Part shown: positions 35,288 to 45,439 of the stretch, one piece after another
Layout of the letters: each line of letters begins with the position of its first letter
Position numbering within the stretch: position 1 is the stretch's first letter
Assembly: GCA_964020975.1 (NCBI GenBank)
Contig: OZ026622.1
Location: forward strand, 58,438,121-58,502,120
DNA length: 64,000 bases
Source of the DNA: Hermodice carunculata
Taxonomy: Eukaryota; Annelida; Polychaeta; Eunicida; Amphinomidae
Reading direction: 5' to 3'
Notes under the pieces: generated by a model
The model's input: the letters and a program-made list of their open reading frames with translations, nothing else
What the model was told of the DNA's origin: nothing
Database searches by the model: none
Translations under genes and position numbers: made by a program

Positions 35288-38200
35288 CTGATTGAACTTC
35301 TAAAGATAGTTACGTTTTTTTACCCCACTCAAATGTTGTTTTTCACTGCGGATGAGTACTTTATATGATACTTTCAGGGAATTTTTTCCTTGGCCATGCT
35401 CATGTCAGCTTATTTGCTTTGTTGTCACAAATCACAACATGTGGTCATATACAGCTCATGTTTTGTGTATGAAAAATATTCCAACTTGTGTTGTAACAAT
35501 ATTTTTGTATAAAATTTCATGTGAAGACCAGATAGATTTGTAGATATTTTATCTCAAAGGGTTTCCTTTTGTGCAATTTTAAAGCTTTTTAACCCATTTG
35601 TTTTGTTCTCATTTGTTTTGACTGAGTGGGAATTCAACTGTTGACATAAATTTTGATTTGGTTCCAGTAAATATCATGTAAGTAATACAAAGCTCATGAT
35701 AAAAAACAATGTGTTTTATCTGTGTTGCACTGAACAGTACTATATGTATGGAAGAAAACAATATTTATTGTTGCAAATGATGGGATCCCCAAGTACTGAT
35801 TTATTGTCACCCCCACCTGACTGGACTCCCAGGTTTCAAAGAGTTAAGTATGACTATTGTTTGATAAAACCCAGTTAATGAAACAAATTACAAGTAACCA
35901 AAATTATTTTCCTTTAAGCTTGAGCATTGGATGAAAAGAGTGACTTTAGTATATAAAAGGAGGCATGGCATGGTAATTGGTATCCTGGTAGACCTACCTA
36001 TAAATGCAGAATGCAAGTCTATGTCCAAACACAAATGTAATATTTAGTGTCTTGTTCTGTTTCAGGACGATGCTGCATTTAAACAAAAGCAGAGAGAAGA
36101 CCAGAAAGCTCTACAAGAAGCTAAAAGCAGAGCTGCTCAGAAAGGCCCTATGGGTAGGTCCTGGCTTGAAATTCACAAAAACCTGATTCATTGTCAAAAG
36201 TGGGTGGCTTGGTTTATATCAAGAAGGCTGTTAAGTGTCGTCAGTTGAGGGAAGAACGTTTAAATTCTTGGGTATCTAATACTGTATTATTTCTCACCAG
36301 CAATGCTTGGAGTTCCAAAAGGGTGAGAGTCCACTTCATATCCATGTTTTGAATAGATGTGTGCCACTTCAGACAGTCAGTGGGGAGAGATTTACCAACT
36401 CTTGGAGGTAAAGCTGTGCCCAAAAGCATCATTATCTGCAAAGAAAGCTCAATCATTGTACAAATTGCACAGTGATGTGCTAGTTACAATGACATATCAC
36501 ACTGGCATATGGACAGAATGGAAATTTGTTAATGTTTAGTTGTACTTTGGTGATGATGCTCAAACAGTAGGCCATGGTTCATATAAACATAACAAACGTG
36601 GTGCATCAGGTTAACACTAAAAATAAAACTGACAGTGCAGTCCATGTAAATTAACCAGAAATGAGCAGAATTCCGACATTGGTGAGAGGATGTTACTTGT
36701 TCTGGCTCAGCTGACTGGTCATTTTAGCTTTTTTAGCTCTGCTGACCATAGGTTGCAGAGCTTATGCAATCACTCCTGTACGCCCAGCCCTCCACCCCTA
36801 AACTTTTACTTGCGAGCGTGAAACAGTCCACAATTTTCAAGATAACCTGATCTAACTTTGAGGGCTTATCAGGTGTATGTTTAGCTTTTGTAGCTCTGCT
36901 GACCATAGGATGCAGAGCTTATGCAGTCACTCCTGTCTGCGTGACCCTCCATCACTGAACTCTCATTTGTGAGTGTGATATGGTCCACAATTTTCAAGAT
37001 AACCTGATATAAATTTGAGGACTTACCAATTGTACATATGAAAATCTGGGCAGAGTTCTATATTGGTGGCATCACCTAGAGTATTATCTAATATATGGGT
37101 CAAAATGTGAAAGTGTTGAATATTGTTGCTGGAGTTCCATACTGAACAATTCATCCCTTACTATTGTCCTGTGGAATCATATACCGGGTAATATGATGAC
37201 TAGGCAAGTGTTAGATAAGAACAGATACACTGTGTGCCAAATAAGCCTGATGCGTTTCGTCCTTCACTGGACTCATCAGAGGCTAATGAATAGTGATTGA
37301 CCACAGGCTGAGCATATCTATAATCTTATGCCCAGTGGTGCAGAGAGTTGAAATTTTTCAACTCCACAGTTATGTGGTTCAATCAAAATTGAATGCTGTA
37401 TTGTGTGCATGGCCTTTATATAGGGCCTTGCTAGGGACATCTAGACTTTACGTTGTATTGTGATGTCAGCATGTTCAGCCTTACTGGACAGTAGGACTGG
37501 GTTGTGCAAGTCATCACAGGTGACTGTTGGTGTGTGGTTTGATGACAGGTCATGTTCACTGATTAATAAGTGGGGTTACACAGGGGTTTGCTTCTCTGTG
37601 AGTACCCATGGGAGAAGATTATCTCCAACCATGGACTTGGGAGAGGTCCATGCTGCAACAGGAAGGGTTCCATCTCCTTGTTCCCAGATCAGGTAGTGGG
37701 TCTGGATCATAAATTTTTGGTGTTAACATACTTTAAAATAATGTTGCAATCCAAATCGGAAGCCGAAATAAATTTGCAGCATTTTCAGAGCAGATCAGAA
37801 AATTTTTGAAATTCGCATGGGATGGTTGTTAGAGGATTTAGATAGCCGAGAACAATTTAATTTAGCACAGGACTGGGCAAGTGGCCATCTTCATCCAATA
37901 ACATGCATATGAGGTGAAATGGTTTCAGTGCAAATGACATCACTTGTGTCATAATCCAGACACATTTCTTGGTCTGACCTTCTCCTACTTAAGGAGGAGC
38001 TGTCCACTTGACACCTTGGCCTATTATTTTTCTATCGATTCCCACCAAACAATAATATCCTTTTCTGAGGCTATTTAGATTTATACTACATGTACCTGCA
38101 AGCTGTAATAAAAGTGGTTTACAACTGTCTTGTTATAAATACTGCATGTGAAATGCCAAACGTAACCTAACTAGTGAGTGATTAGCAATTTAGTGGGAAT

Positions 38201-38955
38201 TGGGGGGCATGTGAAAGTCTTAAGTTGTTAATGATACTAGTGGTGCCCCCTATAATTTGATGGAAAGAAGAGCCAAAATGTCTTTTAAGATAAGAATTCC
38301 ATATCTGAAAAAGTAATTGGATTAGACTCCCCAAATTTATAGGATATATAGACTTTGTCCACTGGTAGAATGTTATGTAAAATCAATGACCTTGACATAT
38401 TTTTGTGAGGTCGCCATGCTTGCAAAGTTGAAAGAGGTGATTTTGTAATGGCAGGGTGTAGTTTGTACATCAATGGCAAAGAGAATTGAGCCTCCAGATC
38501 AAAATTGCACTTGATTATATTACATAAAACTACTTGGTGACCTGCTTTTTAGGTTACGGTGAACCAGTAATTATGGAGTTGGGCGGTTGTCTGTATTTAT
38601 TTTTTTTTTTCAAACAGGGATGGAATACAGGCCTCATTCCCCAAACAAAACTAAGTGCAGTCAATTTTCTCATCAACTGGTTAAGCCAAACACAGGGGGC
38701 CATTAAGCTAAAAGAACTATGTGTCCCAAAATGTAGTATTTTACACCCTAACACTAAAATGGGGGGGGGGGGGGTGCATTAAGCTCCCAGCTTGGCATCT
38801 TACCAGGCACTTTTCCCTTCCCACTTCAGCAAAATTTCCCCAAATTGTGTGTGTCCTGATGTTTGATGAAATGGCTGAGAGGAATACTAAAATTGTCATT
38901 TTTCTTTAATGTTTTTTCAGGTGGGCCTGGCATAAAGAAATCAGGAAAAAAATGA
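20944..38955 (+). CDS. TMA7: TMA7, translation machinery-associated protein 7, complete, four exons
   Basis: Exons 20944-20959, 21079-21134, 36066-36153 and 38921-38955 join to a 64-residue protein, exactly the length of human TMA7 (CCDC72). It starts MSGRQGGKKKPLKQAKKGPK, continues DDDDAAFKQKQREDQKALQE and ends GGPGIKKSGKK. The protein is tiny, highly charged and ribosome-associated; loss of the yeast homologue affects translation. All introns have GT-AG ends and phases 1, 0, 1. Intron 2 is 14.9 kb, over 70 times the coding length, and intron 3 is 2.8 kb; both are mostly transposon debris. A polyadenylation signal AATAAA is at 39239-39244. Confidence 0.95.
21079..21134 (+). CDS. TMA7: TMA7 exon 2
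   Basis: Acceptor TTAACAG; encodes GKKKPLKQAKKGPKEVDD after completing a Gly codon; donor GTGAGT, phase 0. Confidence 0.95.
21671..21880 (+). pseudogene. possible PIF/Harbinger-like transposase N-terminal fragment
   Basis: An ATG at 21671 opens MADNPDSSDDEELVFLMKYQ; after a frame change the text reads RRKTYKSVGEFNPLM. An acidic MAD...DDEEL start followed by a basic stretch and an EF-L motif resembles the opening of Harbinger transposases, but this is weak and no catalytic domain follows. It lies in TMA7 intron 2, directly before a Helitron-like repeat. Confidence 0.25.
21880..22698 (+). mobile_element. Helitron-like tandem-core element, interrupted
   Basis: Begins with a hairpin-prone segment and a GTCCGTCTGTCCGTCCGTCC tract (~21908-21931). 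Then come two direct units of ~450 bp carrying AACTTCAGAAATT(A/T)TTGAGAC, ACTTTCAAATTGCACATGAT and repeated AAGGTCA words. The second unit stops at 22698 at a MITE and resumes at 25706, so the element was split by a 3-kb insertion. Confidence 0.7.
22699..23148 (+). mobile_element. MITE family M1, copy 2
   Basis: 450 bp, same orientation as copy 3 and inverse to copy 1. Left flank ...GGTATAA; right flank TAATAGACTT. The flanks do not form a target duplication with each other. Confidence 0.85.
23149..25247. other. 2.1-kb foreign segment bracketed by two M1 MITEs
   Basis: Begins TAATAGACTT and ends CCCTAATA, so the same TAATA pentamer abuts the MITE on both inner sides. Unique-looking AT-rich sequence with a G14 tract (24438-24451). 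Minus-strand coding-like text at 25240-24783 includes YHPSSKLKMGSRHFLTAAW and DPNNFYMDAACKIWSWDC, and, in another frame, MKGEKKFYIHRSAVNIKF. No family was recognised. Confidence 0.6.
25248..25705 (+). mobile_element. MITE family M1, copy 3
   Basis: 458 bp; ends GGCCACAGACCACAGTTATA and, reversed, GGTTACAGACTACAGTTGTG. Right flank ATAAGTAAGG, which continues the Helitron-like unit left off at 22698. Confidence 0.85.
25706..26060 (+). mobile_element. continuation of the split Helitron-like element
   Basis: Resumes the ~450-bp core (AAGGAAGTATTTAAGTCAGT, TAGGTCACTAGGTCAAATAT, GACAGGACTTTCAAATTGCA) that was interrupted at 22698. No clear 3' hairpin with TCTTGTT was found after it. Confidence 0.65.
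26061..27170. other. TMA7 intron 2, nothing recognised
   Basis: No supported exon. Contains a G23 run at 26705-26727, the longest homopolymer in the window. Open frames at 26089-26555 overlap on both strands without splice or family support. Confidence 0.4.
27403..28290 (+). mobile_element. hAT-like MITE, copy 1
   Basis: About 0.89 kb, starting GGTTGCAACGATACATTTT and ending in an imperfect inverted copy (reverse strand CCGGTGCATCTCGCTACAAT). The GTTGCAACGATAC type of end is common among hAT-derived MITEs. Shares its interior with 51729-52876. Flanked by two related ~130-bp segments (27180-27310, 28375-28500). Confidence 0.6.
28598..29470. mobile_element. possible MITE with CCTTGAAAA ends
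   Basis: Left end repeats CCTTGAAAACCTTGAAAATC; right end (29385-29470) carries GTCCTTGAAAATCCTTGAAT and, reversed, CAGGGTTCATACAGGTTTG. This end type occurs in hAT-like elements. Boundaries are approximate. Confidence 0.35.
29471..31454. other. TMA7 intron 2, mostly unrecognised
   Basis: Holds a G19 run at 29646-29664, A/T tracts, and two imperfect copies of a segment with CTTGTC(T/C)(G/A)TG(A/G)GACAAGTGAAA (about 30760 and 30950), each a small hairpin. No exon supported. Confidence 0.35.
31455..34177 (+). mobile_element. Helitron-like element, CAGCTGA family, copy A
   Basis: Starts after T5 with a 13-bp hairpin (AGCTCAGCTGACT / AGTCAGCTGAGCT, loop TGTC), then a GTCCGTCCGTCGTCCGTC tract. 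Repeated modules follow, marked by CGACTTCTTCTCC(A/G)(A/G)AACCGTC and CACCAGGTGGC(G/A). The end is GGGCTGTTCACACAGCCC (7-bp hairpin) followed by TCTTGTTA. GCTCAGCTGA recurs inverted near both ends (subterminal inverted repeats). This matches Helentron-associated elements such as pearl in bivalves, but no Rep/helicase gene is present. A 579-bp MITE sits inside at 33395-33973. Confidence 0.7.
33395..33973. mobile_element. MITE family M2, copy 1 (6-bp target duplication)
   Basis: 579 bp with ends TAGGGCCTGTATTTTTCCG and, reversed, TTAGGGCCAGTACTTTTCCG. Flanked by ACAGTG on both sides (33389-33394 and 33974-33979). The sister Helitron-like copy B shows the uninterrupted site GGTCACAGTGCAACA near 42017, proving the insertion and the duplicated hexamer. 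The interior is rich in the word ATTCCGTTT. No transposase. Confidence 0.85.
34178..35186. other. TMA7 intron 2, direct repeat
   Basis: Two related segments (about 34200-34420 and 34430-34710) share TTTTTAACCAAGAGGTGGCTAA, GACTGATCAAA and AACTTTCTGGGCCCA, i.e. a tandem duplication of ~290 bp. Nothing else recognised. Confidence 0.5.
35188..35287. repeat. (TA)n-(CATA)n microsatellite
   Basis: About seven TA units then roughly 22 CATA units with few interruptions. Confidence 0.95.
35288..36065. other. end of TMA7 intron 2, nothing recognised
   Basis: AT-rich run-up to the exon 3 acceptor (TGTTCTGTTTCAG). Confidence 0.5.
36066..36153 (+). CDS. TMA7: TMA7 exon 3
   Basis: Acceptor TGTTTCAG; encodes DDAAFKQKQREDQKALQEAK and then SRAAQKGPM; donor GTAGGT, phase 1. 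Confidence 0.95.
36713..37045 (+). mobile_element. tandem 5' ends of a Helitron-like element
   Basis: The hairpin TAGCTCTGCTGACCATAGG ... GCAGAGCTTATGCA occurs at 36734 and again at 36891, a 157-bp tandem duplication including the following ACTCCTGT, CCCTCCA and CACAATTTTCAAGATAACCTG. A GGCTCAGCTGACTGGTCA remnant precedes it. In TMA7 intron 3. Confidence 0.6.
37244..37284 (-). ncRNA. hammerhead ribozyme motif (type I), copy 2
   Basis: On the minus strand: stem I strand AGCCT; core CTGATGA; stem II GTCC-AGTGAA-GGAC; GAAA; then CGCATC ending in AUC (an allowed NUH cleavage triplet); then AGGCT, which pairs perfectly with AGCCT. All core nucleotides fit the hammerhead consensus. It lies in TMA7 intron 3, antisense to the gene, with a TATATAAA-like box (minus strand) ~135 bp upstream. 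Such ribozymes are known in Penelope-like elements; no coding remnant of one was seen here. Confidence 0.75.
38225..38570 (+). mobile_element. Helitron-like core fragment
   Basis: Inverse copy of part of the ~775-bp core of 6.6-8.2 kb: GGTGCCCCCTATAATTTGAT, GTAATTGGATTAGACT, GACCTTGACATATTTTTGTG, GCCTCCAGATCAAAATTGCA. Ends not seen. The rest of TMA7 intron 3 shows a G14 tract (38761-38774) and nothing else clear. Confidence 0.6.
38921..38955 (+). CDS. TMA7: TMA7 exon 4 (stop codon)
   Basis: Acceptor GTTTTTTCAG; encodes GPGIKKSGKK after a split Gly codon, then TGA. The basic IKKSGKK tail is the family C-terminus. Confidence 0.95.
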
Positions 38956-39260
38956 CACCAGGAAATATTGTATGTTAAGTCATCACTTGAAGAACCCTTC
39001 ATCTCATCGTTCTGTCTGCTGCCTTGTCGTCATTCCTGAAATACTTCCATCACAGACACACAGTCATACCATAAAAGAGTACATATCTATACTGGAAAAA
39101 TGGTAGAATCATGCAATGACAGTTGAAATACCCAAGAGAGGCAAAGTGTCATGGGTATCATGGAGTAACATTTGGATGCTGATATACTTTTAAAACCTGT
39201 CCACTGAAAACACCTCACCTTTTTCCCAGTCTTAAACAAATAAAGAATGCATCACAACTA
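38956..39260 (+). other. TMA7: TMA7 3' UTR
   Basis: Runs from the stop to shortly after the AATAAA signal at 39239-39244. The exact cleavage site is not determined. Confidence 0.6.
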
Positions 39261-39938
39261 ATTCGAGTAGTTATTTTTGTTTGCTGCCGAGGTTGCATTT
39301 TAGGTCTAGTTGAAAAAAATGCATGTTTACGTTGGAGCTATCCATCTTAACCTTGGTTTACTGGGACAGCTCTTAAAAGTGTGTGTACAGTTGAAAAATA
39401 TTTTGCCAATGAAAATGCTAAAATGGGGTGCCAAGGGAGAAAAGTTCATTGCCATGAAGGGAAGTTGGGCATACTTCAAATTTTGAAGGAAAACTGTTCA
39501 TATGTTGTGCCTTGAATATATTGGATGATTGAATGTTTATCTTTTCATGCTCTGACTTCTGGGGAAGAAAAAAACGTTTATTTGCATTCATGAGGCATTA
39601 GGAGACAACTTGTATAATGTAGTCCCTTCAACAAAGTAAAATGACTTTCATGTTTTGCTCATATTATGGGACGGCTTAAAAACCTGCAAAAATTAGCAAA
39701 GCTATGGCTTACATACCTTTATTTTGTTAACTTTTTTCCCCTGGTATGGAACAGCTACATGTACTTCGCTGTTACCACTGCCACCACAAAGGACTGTCTT
39801 TCAGGCATCATTCAAATCTCAACAAATCTGTTTGCTTATATACAGAAGCAAATAATTATATCACAGTTAAATGTTACAAGACAAGTCGATTTTGAGAAAC
39901 CTGGCAAAAAACTGGATCGATCTTCATGAAATTAACAG
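39261..39938. other. intergenic, nothing recognised
   Basis: Sequence downstream of TMA7 up to the assembly gap; no supported gene. Confidence 0.4.
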
Positions 39939-40138
39939 NNNNNNNNNNNNNNNNNNNNNNNNNNNNNNNNNNNNNNNNNNNNNNNNNNNNNNNNNNNNNN
40001 NNNNNNNNNNNNNNNNNNNNNNNNNNNNNNNNNNNNNNNNNNNNNNNNNNNNNNNNNNNNNNNNNNNNNNNNNNNNNNNNNNNNNNNNNNNNNNNNNNNN
40101 NNNNNNNNNNNNNNNNNNNNNNNNNNNNNNNNNNNNNN
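39939..40138. other. assembly gap
   Basis: Exactly 200 N, a conventional placeholder; the true distance is unknown. Confidence 0.99.
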
Positions 40139-40628
40139 TCCAACTGTAGGGAATCAAACTTTTGTTGGGAGATATTTCAAATACTATGAAGGTGGATCAG
40201 CAAAGTTTCTGGTCCAGCCCAGTTAGTGAAGTGTGACCACATTGTGGTCTGTTGAGACTGATGGTCTCATGGGAGGTACAAATAAAAAAAGTAGTGAGCA
40301 AAGTATCATGAAAAGATGGTCTTTCAAGTCGGGTGATATCTCAAGACCGGGACTGCTTTAAATTGGAAAAAAAAAAAACCCACATCATTCAATCATGCAT
40401 GGACACAAAATGATGTGCACAATAGTATTAAGGTTTTTGGCAGACTAAATTTTTTTCCCTTTCACAAAATACCCATAACCATAGAATCCTAAGCTTCCAC
40501 TATTTGTTTAAGTTTTAAAAGTATGAATGAGGCGACAAACGTCAATGTATACTACTGCCATCACCTGCTGGTTTAACCATCATATTTCTGCCATTTAGTC
40601 TTTCATATTGTAATTGTTGCTCATTTTT

Positions 40629-42222
40629 ACCTCAGCTGACTTGTCAGTCAGCTGAGGTTTTTTGAGGGTCCGTCGTCCGTCCGTCCGTCGTCCACAATTC
40701 ACATTTTCGACTTCTTCTCCAAAACCGTCAGCCAGATTCACTTTAAACTTGGTGGAGATGTGCCTTGGGTGGGTCTTTACCAAGTTTGTTCAATTGGTCA
40801 CGGTCCAGTGATTTTTGGATTTTTAATGAATTTTTTTGTTCTTTTTTGGGTAAATCTTAAAAAATCTTCTTCTCCGAAACCGCTTACCCGATTGCTTTGA
40901 TATCACACAGGAACACTCCCTGGGACTCCTAGTTCTTAATTTGTTCACCAGGTGGCGCTGCAATTTTTTCCTAATTTTTTATGAATTTTTGTGTGTTATA
41001 GCTATTTTCGTCTTCTTCTCCAGAACCGTCACTCAGATTAAGCTGAAACATGGTGGACTTGTTCCTTGTAGAAGGGTCAAACAAAGTTGTTCACTATGTG
41101 GGAATGCTGCAGATTCCTGATTTTTAACGATTTTTTCAATTCTGGTACTTGTCGGTCAATGCAGCTTTCCTATTGATTACTATGGAAGTCAATGGGCATT
41201 CTAATGCTAATTCACATTTTCGACTTCTCCAAAACCGTCATGCAGATTAACTTCAAACTTGGTGGCAATGTACCTTGGGTGGGTGTCTACCAGGTTTGTC
41301 CCAATGAATTTGGATTTTTTTATGATTTTTTTTTCAAAAATCTTTACAAAAGTTTTAATAGGAAAGTTTAACATGGGAATTTCTTGTAGTGGTCATAACT
41401 TTAATAATATTGACAAGATTTACTTCAAACTTGGTGGGGATGTGCCTTGGGTGGATCTCTACCAAGTGTGCTCAAATGGTCATGCTCTATTGATTGTTGG
41501 ATTTTTTATGAATTTGTTTGTTCTTTTTTTGTGGCAAACCTTCAAAATTCTTTTCCTCTGAAACTGCTCACCCAATTGCTTTGATATCGTACATAGACAC
41601 TCCCGGGGACACCTAGTTCCCAATTTGTTCACCAGCTGGCGCTGCAATTTTTTTATGAATTTTTTGTATGGTTTTGCTATTTTTCATTTGTTTTCAGAAC
41701 GGTCCCTCAGATTAAGCTGAAATGTGATGGATATGTTGTTGTGGAAGGGTCAAACAGTTGTTTAGTAGGTGGCACTGCTTTGGATTCCTGATTTTTAAGG
41801 ATTTTCAATTACGGTACTTACCAGTCAGTGGAGCTTTCCTATTGATTACTATGTAAGTCAATGGGCATTCTAATGCTAATTCACAGGACAACTGACACGA
41901 AATTTACTGTTTACTTGATAACTCGAGATCTGTTTTGAGTTAGCTACACATGTTAATTATTCTGTATGAAGGTCATGCTGAGACAGTACATGAATGACCT
42001 TGACCTCGTTTGTGGGGTCACAGTGCAACATACATGAATTTTACTCTTCATTATAACTTGAGAACTACTTGAACTTTGATGTTGCACATGTAAGTGTCTT
42101 CTATAAAGGTCAGACTTACTCAGAACATGGTGTCCTTGATCCTTTCCCAAGTTCATAGCGCTGCAAGTGTGATGAATGTCAAGATCAGCTGAGGCACGGG
42201 CTGTTCACACAGCCCTCTTGTT
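40629..42222 (+). mobile_element. Helitron-like element, CAGCTGA family, copy B
   Basis: Hairpin CCTCAGCTGACT / AGTCAGCTGAGG, then a GTCCGTCGTCCGTCCGTCCG tract, modules with CTTCTCCAAAACCGTC, and a 3' end GGGCTGTTCACACAGCCC followed by TCTTGTTA. Lacks the M2 MITE present in copy A. No coding capacity; the open frame at 41259-41561 is repeat text. Confidence 0.7.
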
Positions 42223-42315
42223 AACCACTACTTTTTCACATTGTGGCATTGTGGAGGAGGTTTGTTGTAAACAGGCATAATTTATTTAATATACAAGTAG
42301 TATATGCACTTGTGG

Positions 42316-42803
42316 GTACTGGAACAAGGGGGGATTGAGACGGTTGAAAGCCTTTGAAACTTCAGGACGTCCTCCAATCAGTTGCGGGGGGGGGGGGTGT
42401 GCAGACATAGGTTATCATGAAGGTAACTCCTCCCAGTTCCTGCTTAAGGATTTATATACTGGAAGTAAAGTTATTAATCTCATGGATTCCAAAATAAATT
42501 CCCATAACTCATGAATTTATGAAAGTATCGCCACCTGGCACCAGTTATAAGGGAATTCTGTATGGCCTTGAGCATGTCTTGAAGTGCAGCAGTTCAGAGG
42601 TGCACCTGTGTGCGTCCAATAGTTGACTCCAGTCTAAATCATCCAGTATTTTACTACCGGTACATAAATCTGTAAGCAGGAACTGGGAGGAATTACCTTC
42701 ATGACAACCTATGTCTGCACCCCCCTACAGCAACTGATTGAAGGACGTCCCAAGGTTTCAAAGGCTTTCCCGTGATCTCAATCCCCCCTTCTTCCAGTGC
42801 CCC
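42316..42803. mobile_element. fold-back element with ~147-bp inverted repeats
   Basis: Arms at 42316-42463 and 42657-42803 are inverted copies (shared words CTGGAA, GGGGGGATTGAGA, AAAGCCTTTGAAAC, CAATCAGTTGC, TGCAGACATAGGTT, CTCCCAGTTCCTGCTTA) around a 193-bp spacer. The left arm has an 11-G run where the right has CCCCCC. Confidence 0.7.
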
Positions 42804-43528
42804 AAAGTCTATGTACCATAATTGTGGTTTAATGAAATATTGGATTTTTTTGGTACTAAATGGTGCACTTTGGTGTATCCTGAGCTTTCTTTTTAAATGT
42901 GTTTTCCATGTGGAGATGGTGTAATTTTGTGACCCTTGTTTTGGGATGACACCCCCAGCTGCAAATAATGATGCTCCACCCACCCCAGTCAGCAAATAAT
43001 GCTAGCCCTTTTATTTTGTGTGCACATATACATGCATTAAAATATTTACGCAAGGGGAAGGTGATTAATATCCCATTTTAGAGAGGGGCATTAGCATATG
43101 TATTGAATCCACTGATACCAGGATATATCCCTTGAATAAACAGGGTCTGGTACAACATTTAACTTTCAAAGAGGCCCCAAAGTAGCCCAAGGGGTTACTT
43201 TGAACGTTCAAAGTAATCCTAATAATTTTGAGGTCACGGACAAAAAAAAAAAAAAAAAATGATCACTCTTGCCTGCCAAAATAAGAACCAAACTTTTAAG
43301 AGATAAACACACAAAAACTTGCTTTGGTTGTCAATTTATATTTTGCATTTGGTGTGGGACCAGGATCTTAAGAGCAGCAATAAAAAGATGCCATGAATAA
43401 AACCTATGATATAACCCGACATATTAAAACACCTGCAAAATATTATGTTCAAGATACATTTTTAACCCCCCCCCCATACAATTTCTCTGGAACCGGTTTC
43501 CCTTTAAGCAAAACTGTTCCTAGTATTA
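42804..43528. other. intergenic, nothing recognised
   Basis: AT-rich, with an A17 run near 43243; no gene supported. Confidence 0.4.
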
Positions 43529-45002
43529 AACAAGAGGGCTGTGTGATCTGTCCCTGCTCAGCTGACCTAAGATTGTCCCACAAAATACAAGATACCAACT
43601 GACTAGACCTGATGTTGAGCTTTAGCCGATTGCTTAAGACATTTAGAAGTATTTCTAAGTTGGATGACTGAGCCCCCTAAAAGCTCAGTCTGACAAGCAA
43701 GTAAGCTGAGCTAAATATTCCAGTGCCACCTGGTGAACAAATTAAGAAATAAGAGTTCTGACGAGTGTTTCAGTGTGATATCAAAGCAATTCTGAGAGCT
43801 TTTTGGAGAATTTTTAAGATTTTCCTAAATAAATTAACTAAACTTTCATAAGAAAATTGAAAAATCCCTGAAGCGTTACCATTTGAACAAATGGTACATT
43901 GCCACCATGTTTGAAATCAATCTGGATGACGGTGTTTGAGAAGTTGAAAATGTGAATTACCATTAGAATGCCCATAGATTTGCATAGTAATGCATTTGAT
44001 AACAGTTTCACGAACTGAAAAATCGTTAAAAATCAGGAATCTGCAGCAGTGTCCCCTAGTGAACAACTTTGACCCTTTCACAAGGAATATATCCACCAAG
44101 TTTCAGCTTAATCTGAGTGATTGTTCTGGAGAAGACTTCAAAAATAGCAAAAAGACAAAAATTCATCAAAATAATTTTTTAAATTGCAGCGCCACCTGGT
44201 GAACAAATTAAGAACTAGGAGTGTTCCTATGTGATATCAAAGCAATTGAGTGGGTGGTTTTGGAGAAGTTATGAAAGATTTGCCAAAAAAAAAAAGAAAA
44301 TCACTGGAGCATGACCATTTGCACAAACCTGGTAGAGACCCACTCAAGGTACATTGCCCCCAGGTTTGATCTCAATCTGGAATATGGTTTCCGAAAAGAA
44401 GTCGAAAATGTGAATTGGCATTAGAATGCCCATTGACTCCCATAGTAATCAATAGGAAAGGTGCATTTGCCGATAAGTACCCGAATTGAAAAAATCATTG
44501 AAAACCAGAAATCCACAGCAGTGCCACCTAGTGAACAAGTTTGTTTGACCCTTCCACAACAAACATATCCAGCAAGTTTCAGCTCAATCTGAGTGATGGT
44601 TCCGGAAAATGTGAAAAAGAGTGAAAACACCAAAAATCGAAGGAAAAAAAAAAAAAAAGGAGGGAAATTGCAGTGCCACCTGGTGAGCAAATTAAGAACT
44701 AGGAGTCCATGGGAGTGTTCCTGTATGGTATCAAAGCAATTCAGTGAGTGGTTTTGGAGAAGAGAATTTTTTAATATTTGCTCCCCCCCCCCCCCAAAAA
44801 AAATAATAATAATAAAAAAATCACTGGAGCATAACCACTTGAACATCTTGGTAGAGCCCCAACCAAAGTACATTGCCACCAAATTTTAAGTGGATCTGGC
44901 TGACGGTTTGGGGAAAAAAAGTCAAAAATGTAATTGTGAACGGACAGATGACTTAGCCTGCTAAAAGGTCACTCAGCCTGACTAGTCAGTCAGCTGAGCT
45001 AA
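43529..45002 (-). mobile_element. Helitron-like element, CAGCTGA family, copy E (reverse)
   Basis: Reverse-oriented: the 3' end is at 43529 (AACAAGAGGGCTGTGTGATC) with the subterminal GCTCAGCTGACC. The 5' hairpin is near 44970-45002 (CAGCCTGACTAGTCAGTCAG, then CTGAGCTA). Modules with CACCTGGTGAACAAATTAAG alternate with GAGTGATGGTTC. It separates a GGAACCGGTTTCCCT/CTAACCGGTTTTTACC pair, so the target may itself be a repeat. Confidence 0.65.
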
Positions 45003-45439
45003 AAATGAATAGTTTCCCTCTAACCGGTTTTTACCAACCAGAGCTCAAGCCCCTTCGAATACATAGTTCAAAACTGGCTTCAAACTGAAACCTGAGAGAC
45101 CCATCATTTTATTTTACAGCAAAACCTAGGCGACACTATTTCATGAAACTGAAACCAGTTTCAGTATAAACGAACATGCCCTCTATTCTCTAAGGTTGAT
45201 TTCTGAAATTTGTATTTTGAAAAGGTTTTGACCATATATGTGCCTCACTTTTGTTTTACGAACAAAAAAGAAAAAAAATAAACAACAGCTTTGTTTGAAT
45301 GGAAGTGGAACCTAAGTTTGAATTTTGTCATTTGTTGTGTTTTGAAATGGCCCAGACTGCCCCGCACTTTTTTGTGTTTGTTGCGGTGATTGAGTTGCCC
45401 CTTGACCTGGCACTGTCACGAGACTACTTACCACTACAT

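Noticed and set aside
39874-40189. frames crossing the run of N
   Set aside because: Artefacts of unknown bases in the assembly gap.
44421-44882. 153-codon minus-strand frame
   Set aside because: Lies inside Helitron-like copy E; the text is the repeated module with poly-Phe from T tracts, not a protein.
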